From Doryteuthis pealeii (Eukaryota > Mollusca > Cephalopoda > Myopsida > Loliginidae): a DNA stretch of 64,000 nucleotides. Shown piece after piece: positions 1 to 10,092 of the stretch. Location: positions 70,376,584 to 70,440,583 of the forward strand of contig CM042150.1 in NCBI GenBank assembly GCA_023376005.1, written 5' to 3'. The notes beneath the pieces were generated by a model that worked only from the letters and a program-made list of their open reading frames with translations, did not search any database and was not told where the DNA came from. Numbering within the stretch: the stretch's first letter is position 1; each line of letters begins with the position of its first letter. The position numbers and the translations under genes were made by a program.

Positions 1-533
1 TGTAGAATCCAGTCGTGCCCTCTGTCTGCAAAAAAGACCCTAGGACATCTTCACTAGATCCTGACCATGTTCTGCCCGATACTGTTAGATAGCAATTCAT
101 GATACTACACAAAAGGTTTGACAGCATTTTCAACCTTGAATTCTCTGGATATAATGGTGCTGCAGGCCCAATAAAGCTGTAGTAAATATGTTACAGGAAC
201 ATTTCAACTAGCTCAAAAGTGAAGGCATAGTCAGTAATACTTAAAATTCTAAAGAGCAAAAGAAAAACAACAAAGATGCCAAACCAAATTTTTTCCCCTT
301 GATTTATGTTCTAAAACATAAACATCTGACTTCATTATCTTTAGATAAAATATTTTAATCTTTACTATAAACCTTCTTAAATTGAATGTCATGGATTACA
401 ACAGTTTGCAAAACTAATTTCAAAAAGATATTCAAGAAAATATTGTTTAACAGATTTGAGAATTTTTGTTGAGACTCAGAAATTGAAGGTAAATGTTTTT
501 TTTATGTTTCTTTTTGTTTTGTCTCTTTTAAAG
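1..533. other. Chitinase intron, 3' part
   Basis: This AT-rich sequence lies left of the first recognisable chitinase exon and ends in a T-rich tract plus AG acceptor at 532-533. I see no coding exon or transposon in it. By family logic the exons encoding the signal peptide and the catalytic DxxDxDxE motif must lie further left, outside the window. Confidence 0.6.
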
Positions 534-658
534 GAAACTCAAGATTATTTCTTGAAAGAAGCCAAAGATTCTGGAAAGACACGTTTGCTTTTAACAGCTT
601 CCATTCCTGCTGGCAAGCAATACATCAACAATGGATATGATATCCCTACAATTCAAAA
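534..658 (+). CDS. GH18 chitinase-like gene, internal exon A (first visible)
   Basis: First of five exons of a glycoside hydrolase family 18 chitinase or chitinase-like protein (chitin or other beta-1,4-GlcNAc polymer binding/hydrolysis; the family is usually secreted). It reads 41 codons plus 2 nt and starts with ETQDYFLKEAKDSGK, followed by TRLLLTASIPAGKQYINNGY. This matches the segment of animal chitinases just after the catalytic motif (human CHIT1-like LLLSAAVPAG). Boundaries come from the AG acceptor at 532-533 and a GTTAGT donor at 659; the interrupted codon (AA + G) is completed by the next exon. The active-site exon is not in the window, so whether this is an active enzyme or a lectin-like member cannot be judged. 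Family assignment is strong; substrate is inferred. Confidence 0.88.
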
Positions 659-771
659 GTTAGTGGCATTTCAATTAAGGAAAAAGATTACCAGCAAAGA
701 TTCTGAAATCTATTTTATGTCTCCTGATTCTGGAAAATTAAAATTCAGAAAATTTGTTATTTTATTTGTAG

Positions 772-898
772 GTGTCTGGATTTTTTAAATTTGATGAGCT
801 ATGATTATCATGGTGGAAGTTTTGACAAATCTATTGGTCATAATAGTCCTCTTTACCCAAGAAAAGAAGAAAAGGGAGATGAAAGAACATTTAATGTG
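772..898 (+). CDS. GH18 chitinase-like gene, exon B (YDYHGG exon)
   Basis: The exon completes the split codon and reads CLDFLNLMSYDYHGG, then a segment ending FNV. The MSYDYHGG stretch is the GH18 strand equivalent to human MTYDFHG, whose Met, Tyr and Asp line the substrate cleft; all three are present here. It is bounded by AG at 770-771 and a consensus GTAAGT donor at 899. The intron before it is only 113 bp, while the one after it is 6.2 kb and full of retroelements. The splice phase joins it directly to the next exon at 7085, as expected from the family alignment. Confidence 0.9.
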
Positions 899-1884
899 GT
901 AAGTAGAATAATATGATGTGAGGTTGTTGAGAAGATGATAACATTAAAAAAAAATAAAGAGAGAAACTGAATATCTATTAAACTGGGGTAACTGGATATC
1001 TGTGGAATAATTGAAAACATCCAGAATTTTATTTTGTGTACATGGATTTTAATTTGTTTCCATTGTCAAACTTGTAAGTCCTCACCCCATCTTGAACTTT
1101 TATCTGTTTTCCTGGTAAGGTTTCCATAAAACACTAATACCACTGATGGTCCCAGAAGCACCACTATTCAGCATGGTTGAACTAAGTGTTTCACCCAAAA
1201 ACGTGAGCAATATCTTCCCGTTTTTACTGACTCATCAGTATGAGGTTGGATACAAAAAGATGATTTTCCTTCTCACTGTCTTCATTTTTATATCTGGTAT
1301 CCTCAGTTTAATGGAAGTTGTGAGCCCAGTGGAATTTGCATCCATACATAAAACATTTGGTGGTGTTACCTCCACTCACACTCCAAGTGGGTTTAAATTC
1401 TTTTTATAAGTGGAGCATGTAAAGTTTTTGTTAAGCCCCCCTTTTCCATTAGCTCGTTGACCAGAAGAATTTCTGTTTGAACAGCGACCATAAAAAGTCT
1501 CACTAGCTTCTTTCGGGTTGTTATCAATGAAAGCAACATCCATTTAATTGTTTTATTGGAGTGTTGGGTGACAAAGTGTTGGAATATTGTCTATGCATTA
1601 TTTAAAAAAAGATGTTTTTGACATATCACACAGTGTGAGTCTGTTGACTAGGTTTTATGAATCTTTTATTCTCCAGAGTGAGATTAGAACTTTTTAATGC
1701 CCTGTAAGTAAGCACATGATCTGGTAAAAAGTATTTTGTGTTCCTTTAATTTCATGATGTGACACTAAAAATTCATAAGAAAATCTTCTAGTGATGCTGA
1801 AGGAAGCCCCATTCGAATGTTTCAGAAATCCAAAGAAGTGATCCTAAAAATGCTTACCCTTCTAGGTTCCTGCCTGATGTTAGA
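899..1884 (+). other. Chitinase intron 2, segment before the DIRS insertion
   Basis: AT-rich intron. A short open frame at 1146-1409 has no recognisable family. A few residues around 1227 (FTDSS..GW in one frame) resemble the start of a DIRS RNase H region, but they lie too far from the clear RNase H at 1893 to be assigned. Nothing else is supported. Confidence 0.4.
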
Positions 1885-1892
1885 GAGTTCTT

Positions 1893-2658
1893 TTAAGGTG
1901 CGATAATTCCACAGTTGTAGCTTACATCAACAAAGAAGGGGGTGCGAAGTCCCTTCATCTTTGTCTGTTGGCATGGAAAGTGTTCCATTGGGCAGCAGAG
2001 CACAACATTTCCCTTTATGCAGCCCACATTCCAGGAAAGAAGAATGTTTTGGACCGTCAGGGACCAAGTGGGAGCTTGGTTGACGGAATGGAGCCTGGAA
2101 CTGAGGATAGTGGACTTAATTTTTCTGAGGTTCGGGCGTCCGAACATAGAGCTTTTTGCTACTCCAGAAAACAGAAAATTGGGAGTGTTTTGCTCCTCTT
2201 CTCCGGTCGATGCTGCATATGCCTCAGATGCTCTGAGCATAGATTGGACAGGGATGTACGCCTACGCATTTCCTCCCCCAATATTGATCCATCGGGTCCT
2301 TCAGAAGGTGTCACAGGAAGGATGCATTCTTCTTCTGGTAGCCCCACAAGCTCCACGGCAGTCGTGGTATCCAGTCCTTTTGGACCTGCTGATAGACTTC
2401 CCAAGAGAGTTACCATTAACACCAAAAATGCTAACTCAGAGACGGGGTCATATAGTACATTCAGATCCAGCAAGTTTGAAGCTAGTAGTGTGGAAAATAT
2501 CCAGTATATCCCATCTAAGGAATCTCTTTCTGGAAATGCTCAAAGTTAGATCAAAAATAGCAAAAGGCCTTCCACCAGGAGAATGTACGAGGCTCGACAA
2601 TAAATATATAGTAGCTGGTGTCTTGAACGAGATATCAACCTATATTCTGCCTCTATAA
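1893..2658 (+). pseudogene. DIRS RNase H and downstream domain, frameshifted
   Basis: The first frame reads RCDNSTVVAYINKEGGAKS, containing an RNase H catalytic Asp region. It continues in the same element as AWKVFHWAAEHNISLYAAH and PGKKNVLD. A frameshift near 2045 moves the reading to the frame with WLTEWSLELR, FGRPNIELFATPENRKLG and YAYAFPPPILIHRVLQKV, which is the conserved segment following RNase H in DIRS polyproteins. The frame stays open to a stop at 2656-2658. The copy is decayed but recognisable over about 250 codons. Confidence 0.8.
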
Positions 2659-2663
2659 AGGAT

Positions 2664-3508
2664 GTGGCGGATTTTCTGGTTCATTTACATGAAGTCAGGG
2701 GTTGCAGAGCTTCAACTATTGCTAGATATAGAACAGCGTTAGCAGCTATTCACAACGGTTGGGAGAAGAGTTGTATAAATTCAGAGAGTCTGCTATCATA
2801 TCTGGTTAAAGGAATTTTTAATTCAAATCCTTCAGTAAGACCACTTCTCCCTAACTGGGACTTACCTTTTGTTCTAAAGGCTCTCACTAAGCATCCCTTT
2901 TGAGCCTTTAGATTCTGCAGAAAGTTTTCCTAGTTGCCTTAACTTCGGCTGCTAGAATAGGTGAGCTAAATACTTTATCTATCAAGGAGTCGAACCTTAG
3001 GTTTGAGGCAGCAGGTATTCGACTTTTACCCAATTAAAAATTTTTAGCCAAGACTCGGCGGTTGAAGAAAGCCTGGTCACCTTGGTTTATTCCAGATTTC
3101 AAAAAATGTACAAATGACGCTGAGGACATCCTTCTGTGTCCTTGTCGTTGTTTAAAAATCTATTTAAAAAGAACAGAGATGTTGAGGCACTTTTCATTAC
3201 CTATAAGAAGAGCCAATATAGGCCAGCAGTGAATAGTACTATTTCCAGGTGGATTGTTTCCACTATTAGGCATGTCTATGAGGCAGCTGATCAACCACAT
3301 TCTGAGGACATTAGGGCCCATGATCTAGACGATTGGCTTCATCTTGGGCCTTGTTTAACGTAGCTTCACTGAGAGACATCCTACAAGCGGCTCATTGGTC
3401 TTCAGAGAACACCTTTGCATCCATTTATTTAGGGGATGTTGCTGGGAGTGAAGGAAATTTTGCAAGAACATCCATATTAGAGACAGTTAGTTTGGCGAAG
3501 AATAAGTG
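2664..3508 (+). pseudogene. DIRS tyrosine recombinase, frameshifted
   Basis: An N-terminal core-binding part (VADFLVHLHEVRGC, STIARYRTALAAIHNGW) is followed by the catalytic domain. The first catalytic Arg is in TSAARIGELNTL near 2950. The HxxR motif is at RAHDL near 3318, where a 1-nt shift (CTA GA|CGA) breaks the frame directly at the catalytic Arg. The shifted frame then continues as RLASSWALFNVASLRDI, AAHWSSENTF and the Tyr-containing IYLGDVAG. It ends with a stop at 3506-3508. At least three frame breaks make it inactive. The recombinase would have catalysed integration of circular cDNA. Confidence 0.82.
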
Positions 3509-3608
3509 AGTATGTTCCTTTACTTTGTTTTTCCCACCTCCCGGAATTCTGCTACAAATTCTGTTTCTTGCATTAGTTATACAGGTAAGTATAGATATTG
3601 ATATAAAC

Positions 3609-3661
3609 TGAGGGTTTTTAAAGTAAAACCCCTGTTTATGAGATATCCATACTTACCTGTA
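3609..3661 (+). repeat. DIRS internal complementary region (inverted arm)
   Basis: This 53-bp arm is the reverse complement of 3845-3897 with one mismatch. Just upstream, 3568-3598 is a direct copy of 3833-3863 (starting TTGCATTAGTTATACAGG). A mix of direct and inverted copies of the terminal repeat near the right end is the expected layout of a DIRS internal complementary region, used to circularise the cDNA. Confidence 0.75.
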
Positions 3662-3832
3662 TATGCCCTCCCTCCTCCCCTCTAAAGTTCCTGGTTGAGA
3701 AAGGTGCTAAAGAGGCCCTCGTGTGAAAGTGATTATGTGTCTTCTTGAACGAGAGGTTGTGGAGGTGAAGGGAGTTAATTTTGAAAAGAATTAAAAAAAA
3801 AAATTCTGCTCGGATGGTAGCTAGAGTATGAA

Positions 3833-3897
3833 TTGCATTAGTTATACAGGTAAGTATAGATATCTCATAAACAGGGGTTTTACTTTAAAAACCCTCA
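3833..3897 (+). repeat. DIRS right inverted terminal repeat
   Basis: The sequence begins TTGCATTAGTTATACAGG and ends AAAAACCCTCA. It pairs with 3609-3661 and marks the element's right end. LINE-derived sequence starts immediately after it. Confidence 0.7.
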
Positions 3898-4700
3898 ATT
3901 TTTTTCATTAAATCTAATGATGTTTGTAGTATGTAGTCTAGGTATATTATAAATATGTATGGTGCTAATGTATCTCTTTGTAGGACTCCAGTAACAATGT
4001 CAAAGAAATTTGTGTAACCATCAGGTGAATGAACCATTGCTTTCATGCCTTTGTAGAGTATCATTATAGCAGTAACTGTTTGTTTTTTTTTTGGGGGGGG
4101 GGGAGGAAACCATATATTAGTAGCATTTGCTCCATCTTTACTCTGTGTATGGAGTCAAATGCCTTGGAGAAATCTACAAACAATAGCATTGTCTCAAGAT
4201 TTTTTGCTTAAACCTCTTCTACAATTCGATGAATAGTCAAAATCTGAGAAATTGTGGATCAATTTCTATGAAACCCATTTTGATTTTTCCTAAGAATTTT
4301 CAGATCTGATGTGATTAAGGAAATGGACATTATAAATCTTAGCAGTTATGGCAGCAAGAGTTATGCCTCTGTAGTTTTTAGAGATTCCAATGTCACCTTT
4401 CTTGGAGAATGGGAGGATGCAGCTTTTTGTCCATTCCTCTATCGTATTTTGTTTATACACTGTATTACATAATCAAAGAAGTGTGTAATCAAATTTCTTT
4501 GTCTTCCATACTTCAGGGGGTATTTTATTGAGGCCTGCAGCTTTCCTATTTTTTATTGTTTTTATGGACTTTGTTGATTTCATCCATTTTTAAGTGTCCT
4601 GGTTTGATATTTAGTAGGCTATTAATGATTTTTTGGGTATTATTTATTGATCTTTTGTATTCTTATTCAAACTACAACTGTATCATTCAAACTAAATACC
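3898..4700 (-). mobile_element. LINE reverse transcriptase fragment, decayed
   Basis: Read on the minus strand from about 4700 down, it shows AAGLNKIPPEVWKT, then LPFSKKGDIGISKNYRGITL, then LLFVDFSKAFDSIHR (catalytic motif A with Asp), then ILYKGMKAMVHSPDG and TGVLQRDTLAPYIF. This is the order of fingers and palm blocks in LINE reverse transcriptases. The NYRGITL and TGVLQxDTLAP wording suggests an RTE/L2-type rather than the CR1-like family seen at 12 kb. Several stops and shifts are present. The fragment is cut off at 3898, exactly where the DIRS terminal repeat ends. A G10 run lies inside it near 4092. Confidence 0.75.
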
Positions 4701-4826
4701 AGAAGTGCTATTTTACTATACACCATAACTCAATATTTTGGCTTCATGCTTTGAGAATATTACTAATAGAAGGCTTAATATTGTGCTCAATTTCTTTTGT
4801 TAGATCAAAGATCAAAATCTAAGGGC

Positions 4827-4846
4827 TCACAATGTTAACATTGTGA
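4827..4846. repeat. Perfect 20-bp palindrome
   Basis: TCACAATGTTAACATTGTGA equals its own reverse complement. It lies about 10 bp beyond the AATAAA signal of the P0 retrocopy, between that copy and the LINE fragment. Function unknown. Confidence 0.6.
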
Positions 4847-4883
4847 AGATGTGTGTTTATTTGGAAGTCAACCATGATTTCCT

Positions 4884-5863
4884 TTAATCAAACAAGCCCA
4901 ATCCCATATCGTCATCAGACTCCTCTTCAGATTCTTCCTTTTTCTTTTCTGCTGTTGCGACTGGAGCAGCATCGTCTGCTGCAGCAGTTGCGGCTGCTGA
5001 TGCTGCCAACATGGCTGACAGTTTCTCAGGATCACTAAGATTCACTGATTGAGCTTCTGGGAATGTAACTTCCGTTTCAAGAGAAATAGCCAATAGATTC
5101 TTGAAACCATTAATCACCATATGTGGTGCAGAAGCCATTGTTGGATAACCAATAGCAAGTGAAAGAGAAGCCACATTAGTAACGCCAGTCATTAATTTTT
5201 TCCTAATATCCTCATCGGTTATGTCCAGAACAGCGGGAGCAAAGACAGTACCCGAATCAAACATTTGCTCGATGACCAAATCATATGAAAATGGAGAAAT
5301 GTTCAACATGTTAAGCAGTGTAGCTTCTGAAGCTCCAACTTTGTCACCTTCTTTGATAAGATGGACATCATTCAAGATTTCAATAGTACCCCTAGAAATT
5401 TTGGTTGGGATAGACAAGGCCTGGAAGAAAGAAGTCTTCTCAGGACCCAATCCAGTGTTCTGGGTCATAACCTGTACATCACAAGGAGCAGTGGCACCAG
5501 CACGGGCAGGAGCTTTCACCTTGTTTTCCTTCAGTTTTTCCCTGACTTCAGATAAGTCATTTTTTGTGAACACAAAGCCAACATTATTCTTTATGTGGGG
5601 CAACAATCTTTCAAGACCGGGATTTTGATCCAAGTGACCACGAATAGCTTTTCGGATCATTGTGTTTTTACCCATGAGGATCACAGCCATGCCTCTAAGA
5701 GACATTCGGATCATCTGCATTTGTTTGGAGCCGACATTGTCGGCGTTGACAATGAAACATTTGGGATATTCATTAAGGAGTTGAATGATCTTAAGGAAGT
5801 AGTTGGACTTCCAAGTAGATTTATCTTCCTTGACTTCCAAGTAGATTTATCTTCCTTGACCAT
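4884..5863 (-). pseudogene. RPLP0: Retrocopy of 60S acidic ribosomal protein P0
   Basis: An intronless copy of ribosomal stalk protein P0, the scaffold that binds 28S rRNA and P1/P2 dimers in the GTPase centre of the 60S subunit. About 316 residues are open. Seen are [20 protein letters not shown], the L10-type core ([20 protein letters not shown]), [20 protein letters not shown], an alanine-rich hinge, and the conserved acidic tail ending [10 protein letters not shown]. Length fits the family. The canonical ATG at 5861-5863 ([10 protein letters not shown]) is followed by a 26-bp tandem duplication (5807-5832 and 5833-5858) that throws the downstream frame out. A TAA at 5847-5849 then precedes the long frame, which has no upstream ATG. 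AATAAA lies 3' of the stop (about 4858). Lack of introns and position inside an intron on the opposite strand indicate retrotransposition. No poly(A) tail is seen. The otherwise clean frame suggests it is young. Confidence 0.88.
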
Positions 5864-5883
5864 CTTTGTTGTGGAACAGGGAC

Positions 5884-7084
5884 TGTAGACAATTTAAAGA
5901 TAAATCCGTGCCAGTGGCAGAAGTGTCGCCTGATAGTTCAGTATGATGTGAGAGATTTACATTTATTGTTAATTTTCCTTCTTATGTTTCATCAGGTTGT
6001 ATCAGGAAAAAGATAGTCAATAAGGCTGATAATTAGAGTGGCTACTGGGAATGTTAATATAGACATGAATACAAGATGAGATAAAGAAATAACAAATTTA
6101 ATGGTTACATTTTCTGGTATTTTATCTATGAGAACTTGTTACATTCCAAATAGATAAAGCTCTGACTCCTAAGGTCCAAAATTATGTAATGTCTGGTTTA
6201 TTTGATGTTATTTGATTTTAAAGTGGAACTATTAATTAATTTAATCATGAGAAGGTATATAAATTACAGATAATTGGTATAGACCTTAATAGATATAGAA
6301 GACAAGAGGTATTTACACTGATGTACTTCCAATCTCATCAGCCTTTTTGTCCATCCACTACAGAATGTAGGTCACCTTTAATGTTTGTATGATATAGAGA
6401 GTAATGATCCATGCCCTACTAAACTGACTCATGATATATTAACTGAGGATTTGAATCCAAAGTTATCCTCCTCCTCCTGCTGCTGCTAGAATGATTAATC
6501 AAAGTTAGAGATCAGAATTTACTCTATTTTACTCACGATTCAAGCTTTTGGGAAAGTGAATGTGCACAGTCTCAGTCAGAATTTAAATTCTGCTTGCCGA
6601 TTCCTTTCCCTATGTCAATAACCACTACAGAACCCACACATTCATAAATATATGTCCTTATCTTCATTATTATAGTCACATTTCAGCCATTATACTTTCC
6701 AGCCTTCTTCAGGATATCATTATAGTTGATAGCCCTCTAGAAAGTCTGAACCAAATCCTTTATTCATATGAATAGATTCATTTTCATGTTACTGTCCATG
6801 CTTAGAGGATATTTCATATCAATTAATTCCTCCTTGAGATATTGCACTAACACAAACATTTCAACTCTGGTCATTAATTATTATTTACCATTTTGTTCTT
6901 TTATCTTCTGCCATCTTTAAAAAAACTTCATAATTTCCTATGTAGTTGGGTACTTCAGCTAGTTTGTGTAATTTGTTAGATTTATTTTGTTTAGATAACA
7001 AATCAAAGCTCTTCAAAAGATTTTATTTAGATATCATATATCTGAAATTTTTTGAAAAATGTCTATGTATTTTGAATTCTTCAG
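5884..7084. other. Chitinase intron 2, right part
   Basis: AT-rich intron with a short CTC/CTG-rich patch near 6467-6485. I recognise no exon or transposon. It ends with a T-rich tract and TTCAG acceptor at 7080-7084. Confidence 0.5.
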
Positions 7085-7270
7085 GATTGGAGTGCACACT
7101 ATTGGGTGAAACATGGAGTTCCTAAAAGCAAGTTGAACATTGGAATGCCCATGTATGGGCGTGGATTTCGTTTGGCAAACATCTCTTGCACAGTTCCTGG
7201 CTGTCCTTCCAATGGACCTAACTCAGCGGGTCCATATACAAGAGAAGCAGGATTTTTGTCATACTATGAG
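7085..7270 (+). CDS. GH18 chitinase-like gene, exon C (YGRGF exon)
   Basis: A phase-0 exon of exactly 62 codons. It starts DWSAHYWVKHGVP and contains LNIGMPMYGRGFRLAN and GPYTREAGFLSYYE. It corresponds to human CHIT1 residues around LIVGFPTYGRSF and AGPYTKESG; the Tyr and Arg of YGRGF are substrate-contact positions in the family. The AG acceptor is at 7083-7084 and a GTATTG donor follows the end. It joins FNV of exon B without a gap. Confidence 0.9.
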
Positions 7271-8715
7271 GTATTGATATCAGTGTTATTAAGACAGATA
7301 GAGATTTACACTTGAATTAGAAATTTACATTTTCCTGTGCAAATTAAAAATGGCAATCAACATGAGTAATCAAATATTCATATTTGCAACTAAAATTACT
7401 GAAAATTTTCATTTTTTAACTTTTTGCCAACTTTATGCTGCTTACAGCAGCTCGTTCACTACTGCAATCCTACCATAGACCGCTGGCAGCACTCTCACAC
7501 ACATCACTGAAAAATCACTAAATGAATACCCCTGCCATCTTTTGTTTTGTCTGTGAACCAAACTAGAGATTGGTATTTGATCCTTTTGCAATAGGAAACC
7601 ATACAGGTAAAAAATACCAAGAAAATTACGTACAGCCATGGGGGAAATTTGGTAGGTAAAGAGTTAAGTGAAATCAGTTGAAACTTGTCTGTTAGTATAT
7701 TAAAAAAAAAAAATTCAAACAGTAAATTTGAAGCAATGATTGTAAAATTAAGTATTAAACATACAACTGAAACATAATACAAATATATCAAAATTTTATT
7801 CTTCATAAAGGATATTTTCCTCCTCCTCCAATACTACAGTATAATGTCTGTGCATGTAAAAAGTGCATAGTATTTATTGGTCCAACATATCACAAACTGA
7901 TTTAGGTTATAAATTCCTCGTCTCATTCAAACCTTAAGAGGTAACAATTTTATATAAATCAGTTTTGTTGATTTGAATAAACCAACATTACATAAGATGA
8001 TTTAACTATACTAGCAAACCATTATTGATGAATTGGATTCTCACTAAGTATCCCATATTTCAAGCCTTATGCCAAACTAAGCTAAATTGTTTCAGAAGTG
8101 CAGTTTCATATCAAATCTAGTCTAGTTCAACAAATACCTACAATACATTCATTAATCGGGTTTGTCCTATTTGAAATCTATTTTTTTAATTGATCAAAGT
8201 TTTTTTAAGAACACTACCATTATCATTTATCAATAATCAATATTGATTTGAATGTCATCAATCCATTTCTGTCTGGAAAAAGTTAAAATTAAAAAAAAAT
8301 ATATCAACATTTTTGTATGTAGATATATATTTAAATGTTAATATCAGATTTAATTTCCAGTTATATTTTAACATTTGTTGAAAAAAAGAAAGTTAAAATT
8401 GTTAAATCTAAAAACAAATGAAGAGAAAAATTAAAATGTTCATAATAAATTTTGATTTTACATTTAGAAAATATTACTTTACCAGATATTGATTAATCAA
8501 TTCTCAAACATGAACCTTTATAGATTCCAGTTTTTTTATGTTCGTTTATTTGCTCTTAATTATAATTGCAAATTAGATTGAAAACTGCTTAATTGTCTAA
8601 GAGCATTTTAGTACAATACTTGTTTTGATACTTGCTATTTTTGTTGTTACATACAAAAATCAGATCATTATAAAATAGATGAATTCTGAAAAAGTATTTA
8701 TTCTGATTTTGATAG
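7271..8715 (+). other. Chitinase intron 3
   Basis: AT-rich intron. The only recognisable item is a SINE-like fragment near 8028-8098. Short minus-strand open frames here have no family resemblance. Confidence 0.5.
8028..8098 (+). repeat. Fragment of a dispersed SINE-like repeat (family 2)
   Basis: The block GATTCTCACTAAGTATCCCA, followed by a GCC-TTATGCCAAACTAAG-type segment, recurs in variant form near 45215-45290, 46205-46265 and 60775-60825. Four diverged copies in one window indicate an interspersed repeat. Its 5' head and exact ends are unclear. Confidence 0.45.
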
Positions 8716-8835
8716 ATTTGTGATTTAATCAAGAGAGGTGCAAAGGTTTCCAGAATTCAAGAGCAAAAAGTTCCTTATTTGGTTTATAATGATGAATGGA
8801 TTGGTTATGATGATGTTAAGAGTTTGGCTGTTAAG
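8716..8835 (+). CDS. GH18 chitinase-like gene, exon D
   Basis: A phase-0 exon of 40 codons with ICDLIKRGAKVSRIQEQKVP, then YLVYNDEWIGYDD and KSLAVK. This matches the chitinase segment with the conserved YDD/YDN that follows the variable insertion domain. It is bounded by GATAG at its 5' side and a GTGAGT donor at 8836. Splice phases on both sides agree with exons C and E. Confidence 0.9.
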
Positions 8836-10092
8836 GTGAGTATCAGTTAATTTAGTAGGGAGCTATCTTAAAATACAACAAAATTATTTTATGCTCAAGA
8901 TATGAGAACAGATAAATTCAGTCATATTTTTTTCTTGTTTTTTGTTTCACTTTATTAAAAAGATTCTATAAATCAATATATTTTCAATTCTAAGTTATGT
9001 TTTTCCTACTGCCCTTATTCTATTCTGTATACTATGAGGAGGTATTGAAAAGTTCTTGGTCTGACCAATAGCCATGAAACATACATGCTACTCTGCATAT
9101 TCATTGTACAGTTAAAAAAAAAAATTAAAAAATGAGTAATTTCCTTCTTGGTTGAGTTGAGAACTTTTCTGTCCCACCATTTGCCTGTTGATATCAGATT
9201 ATTAAATATTTGGACTTAATTTGAAAAAATCATTTAATGTTCATGAAAAAAAAAAAGAGTAATATTATTTGGCCTTTGTTACATAATTATTGAAGATAAT
9301 CCTTCAAGACTTTTTGATCAATATAATCTAGAATTAACTTTATCAGTCCAAAAATGATCCTGAGAGAAAAATTAGAAAACATAGTAGCAAAATAGAAAAT
9401 AAATTAATTTTTAAAGTTAAATACTTATAGTCTTTTGTTTTATACTTTAAAGAACTGCTGAGGGTTCAATTCCCTTACCATATACCTAAAACTTTTTTTA
9501 AAAAATCATTTAAAGTCTGAAAAAGTCATAGGATTTCCAAAAATTTAAAGACTAATTTGAAGAAGTAAATTTCTTCTGAAAAAAAAAAAAAAAAAAAAAG
9601 ATGTTTGTTTTGGATTAATTTTGCTATTTCATTTAAAAAAATTGACAAAATGATTTCCTCATCAACAACACTGTATACACTAATCTTGATTAACAAATTT
9701 CCAGTAATTGTTTTTAAATACCAACCTGAAAAGAGTTGCACCATAAAAATATCAACTGAAAATATAAACAATGAATATCTCAAACTTTAAAAAAAAAACT
9801 GAATAGTGATATAGACTGAAATACAAAGTAACCAAATCATGTACTTACATTTAAAATACAATGTTTACTGGTTTCTCATGTGATTTGAAAGGATTTCAGT
9901 AGACCAATGCTCCTGCAACATCATGGACACATAGATAAGCAGAAGTGTTAATCTAAGGAAAAAAATCCCAACATTTATGATGGGATCTATGTTAGTAGAA
10001 TTGAGAAATTCCCAATATTATTTCAACTTGTATACAAAAATACAACCAAAATACATTTAAAATGTAAACTTGTTCTTTTTTTATTTCTTCAG
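8836..10092 (+). other. Chitinase intron 4
   Basis: AT-rich, with an A21 run at 9579-9599 and several shorter A runs. No exon or transposon is recognised. It ends in TTCTTCAG at 10085-10092. Confidence 0.5.

Larger units (their letters stand above)
1885..3897 (+). mobile_element. DIRS-like tyrosine-recombinase retroelement, 5'-truncated and decayed
   Basis: In order this holds an RNase H region (CDNSTVVAYINKEGG near 1905), the DIRS post-RNase H domain (FGRPNIELFATPENRK, DALSIDW, YAFPPP), a tyrosine recombinase, and an inverted-repeat 3' end. That order is characteristic of the DIRS order, which integrates by a recombinase instead of a DDE integrase. The reverse transcriptase and the left terminal repeat are missing, so the copy is 5'-truncated. 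The frame is broken several times (near 2010-2050, 2660, 2900, 3040 and 3325), so it cannot be autonomous. It sits in sense orientation in a chitinase intron. The left boundary is approximate; the right boundary is set by the terminal repeat. Confidence 0.85.

Noticed and set aside
1146..1409. 87-codon open frame and an FTDSS..GW-like word near 1227 suggesting a DIRS RNase H start
   Set aside because: The clear RNase H motif begins near 1893, about 680 bp later instead of the roughly 130 bp expected, and the residues between do not match.
5221..5888. Plus-strand open frames across the P0 copy
   Set aside because: Antisense shadows of the RPLP0 retrocopy.
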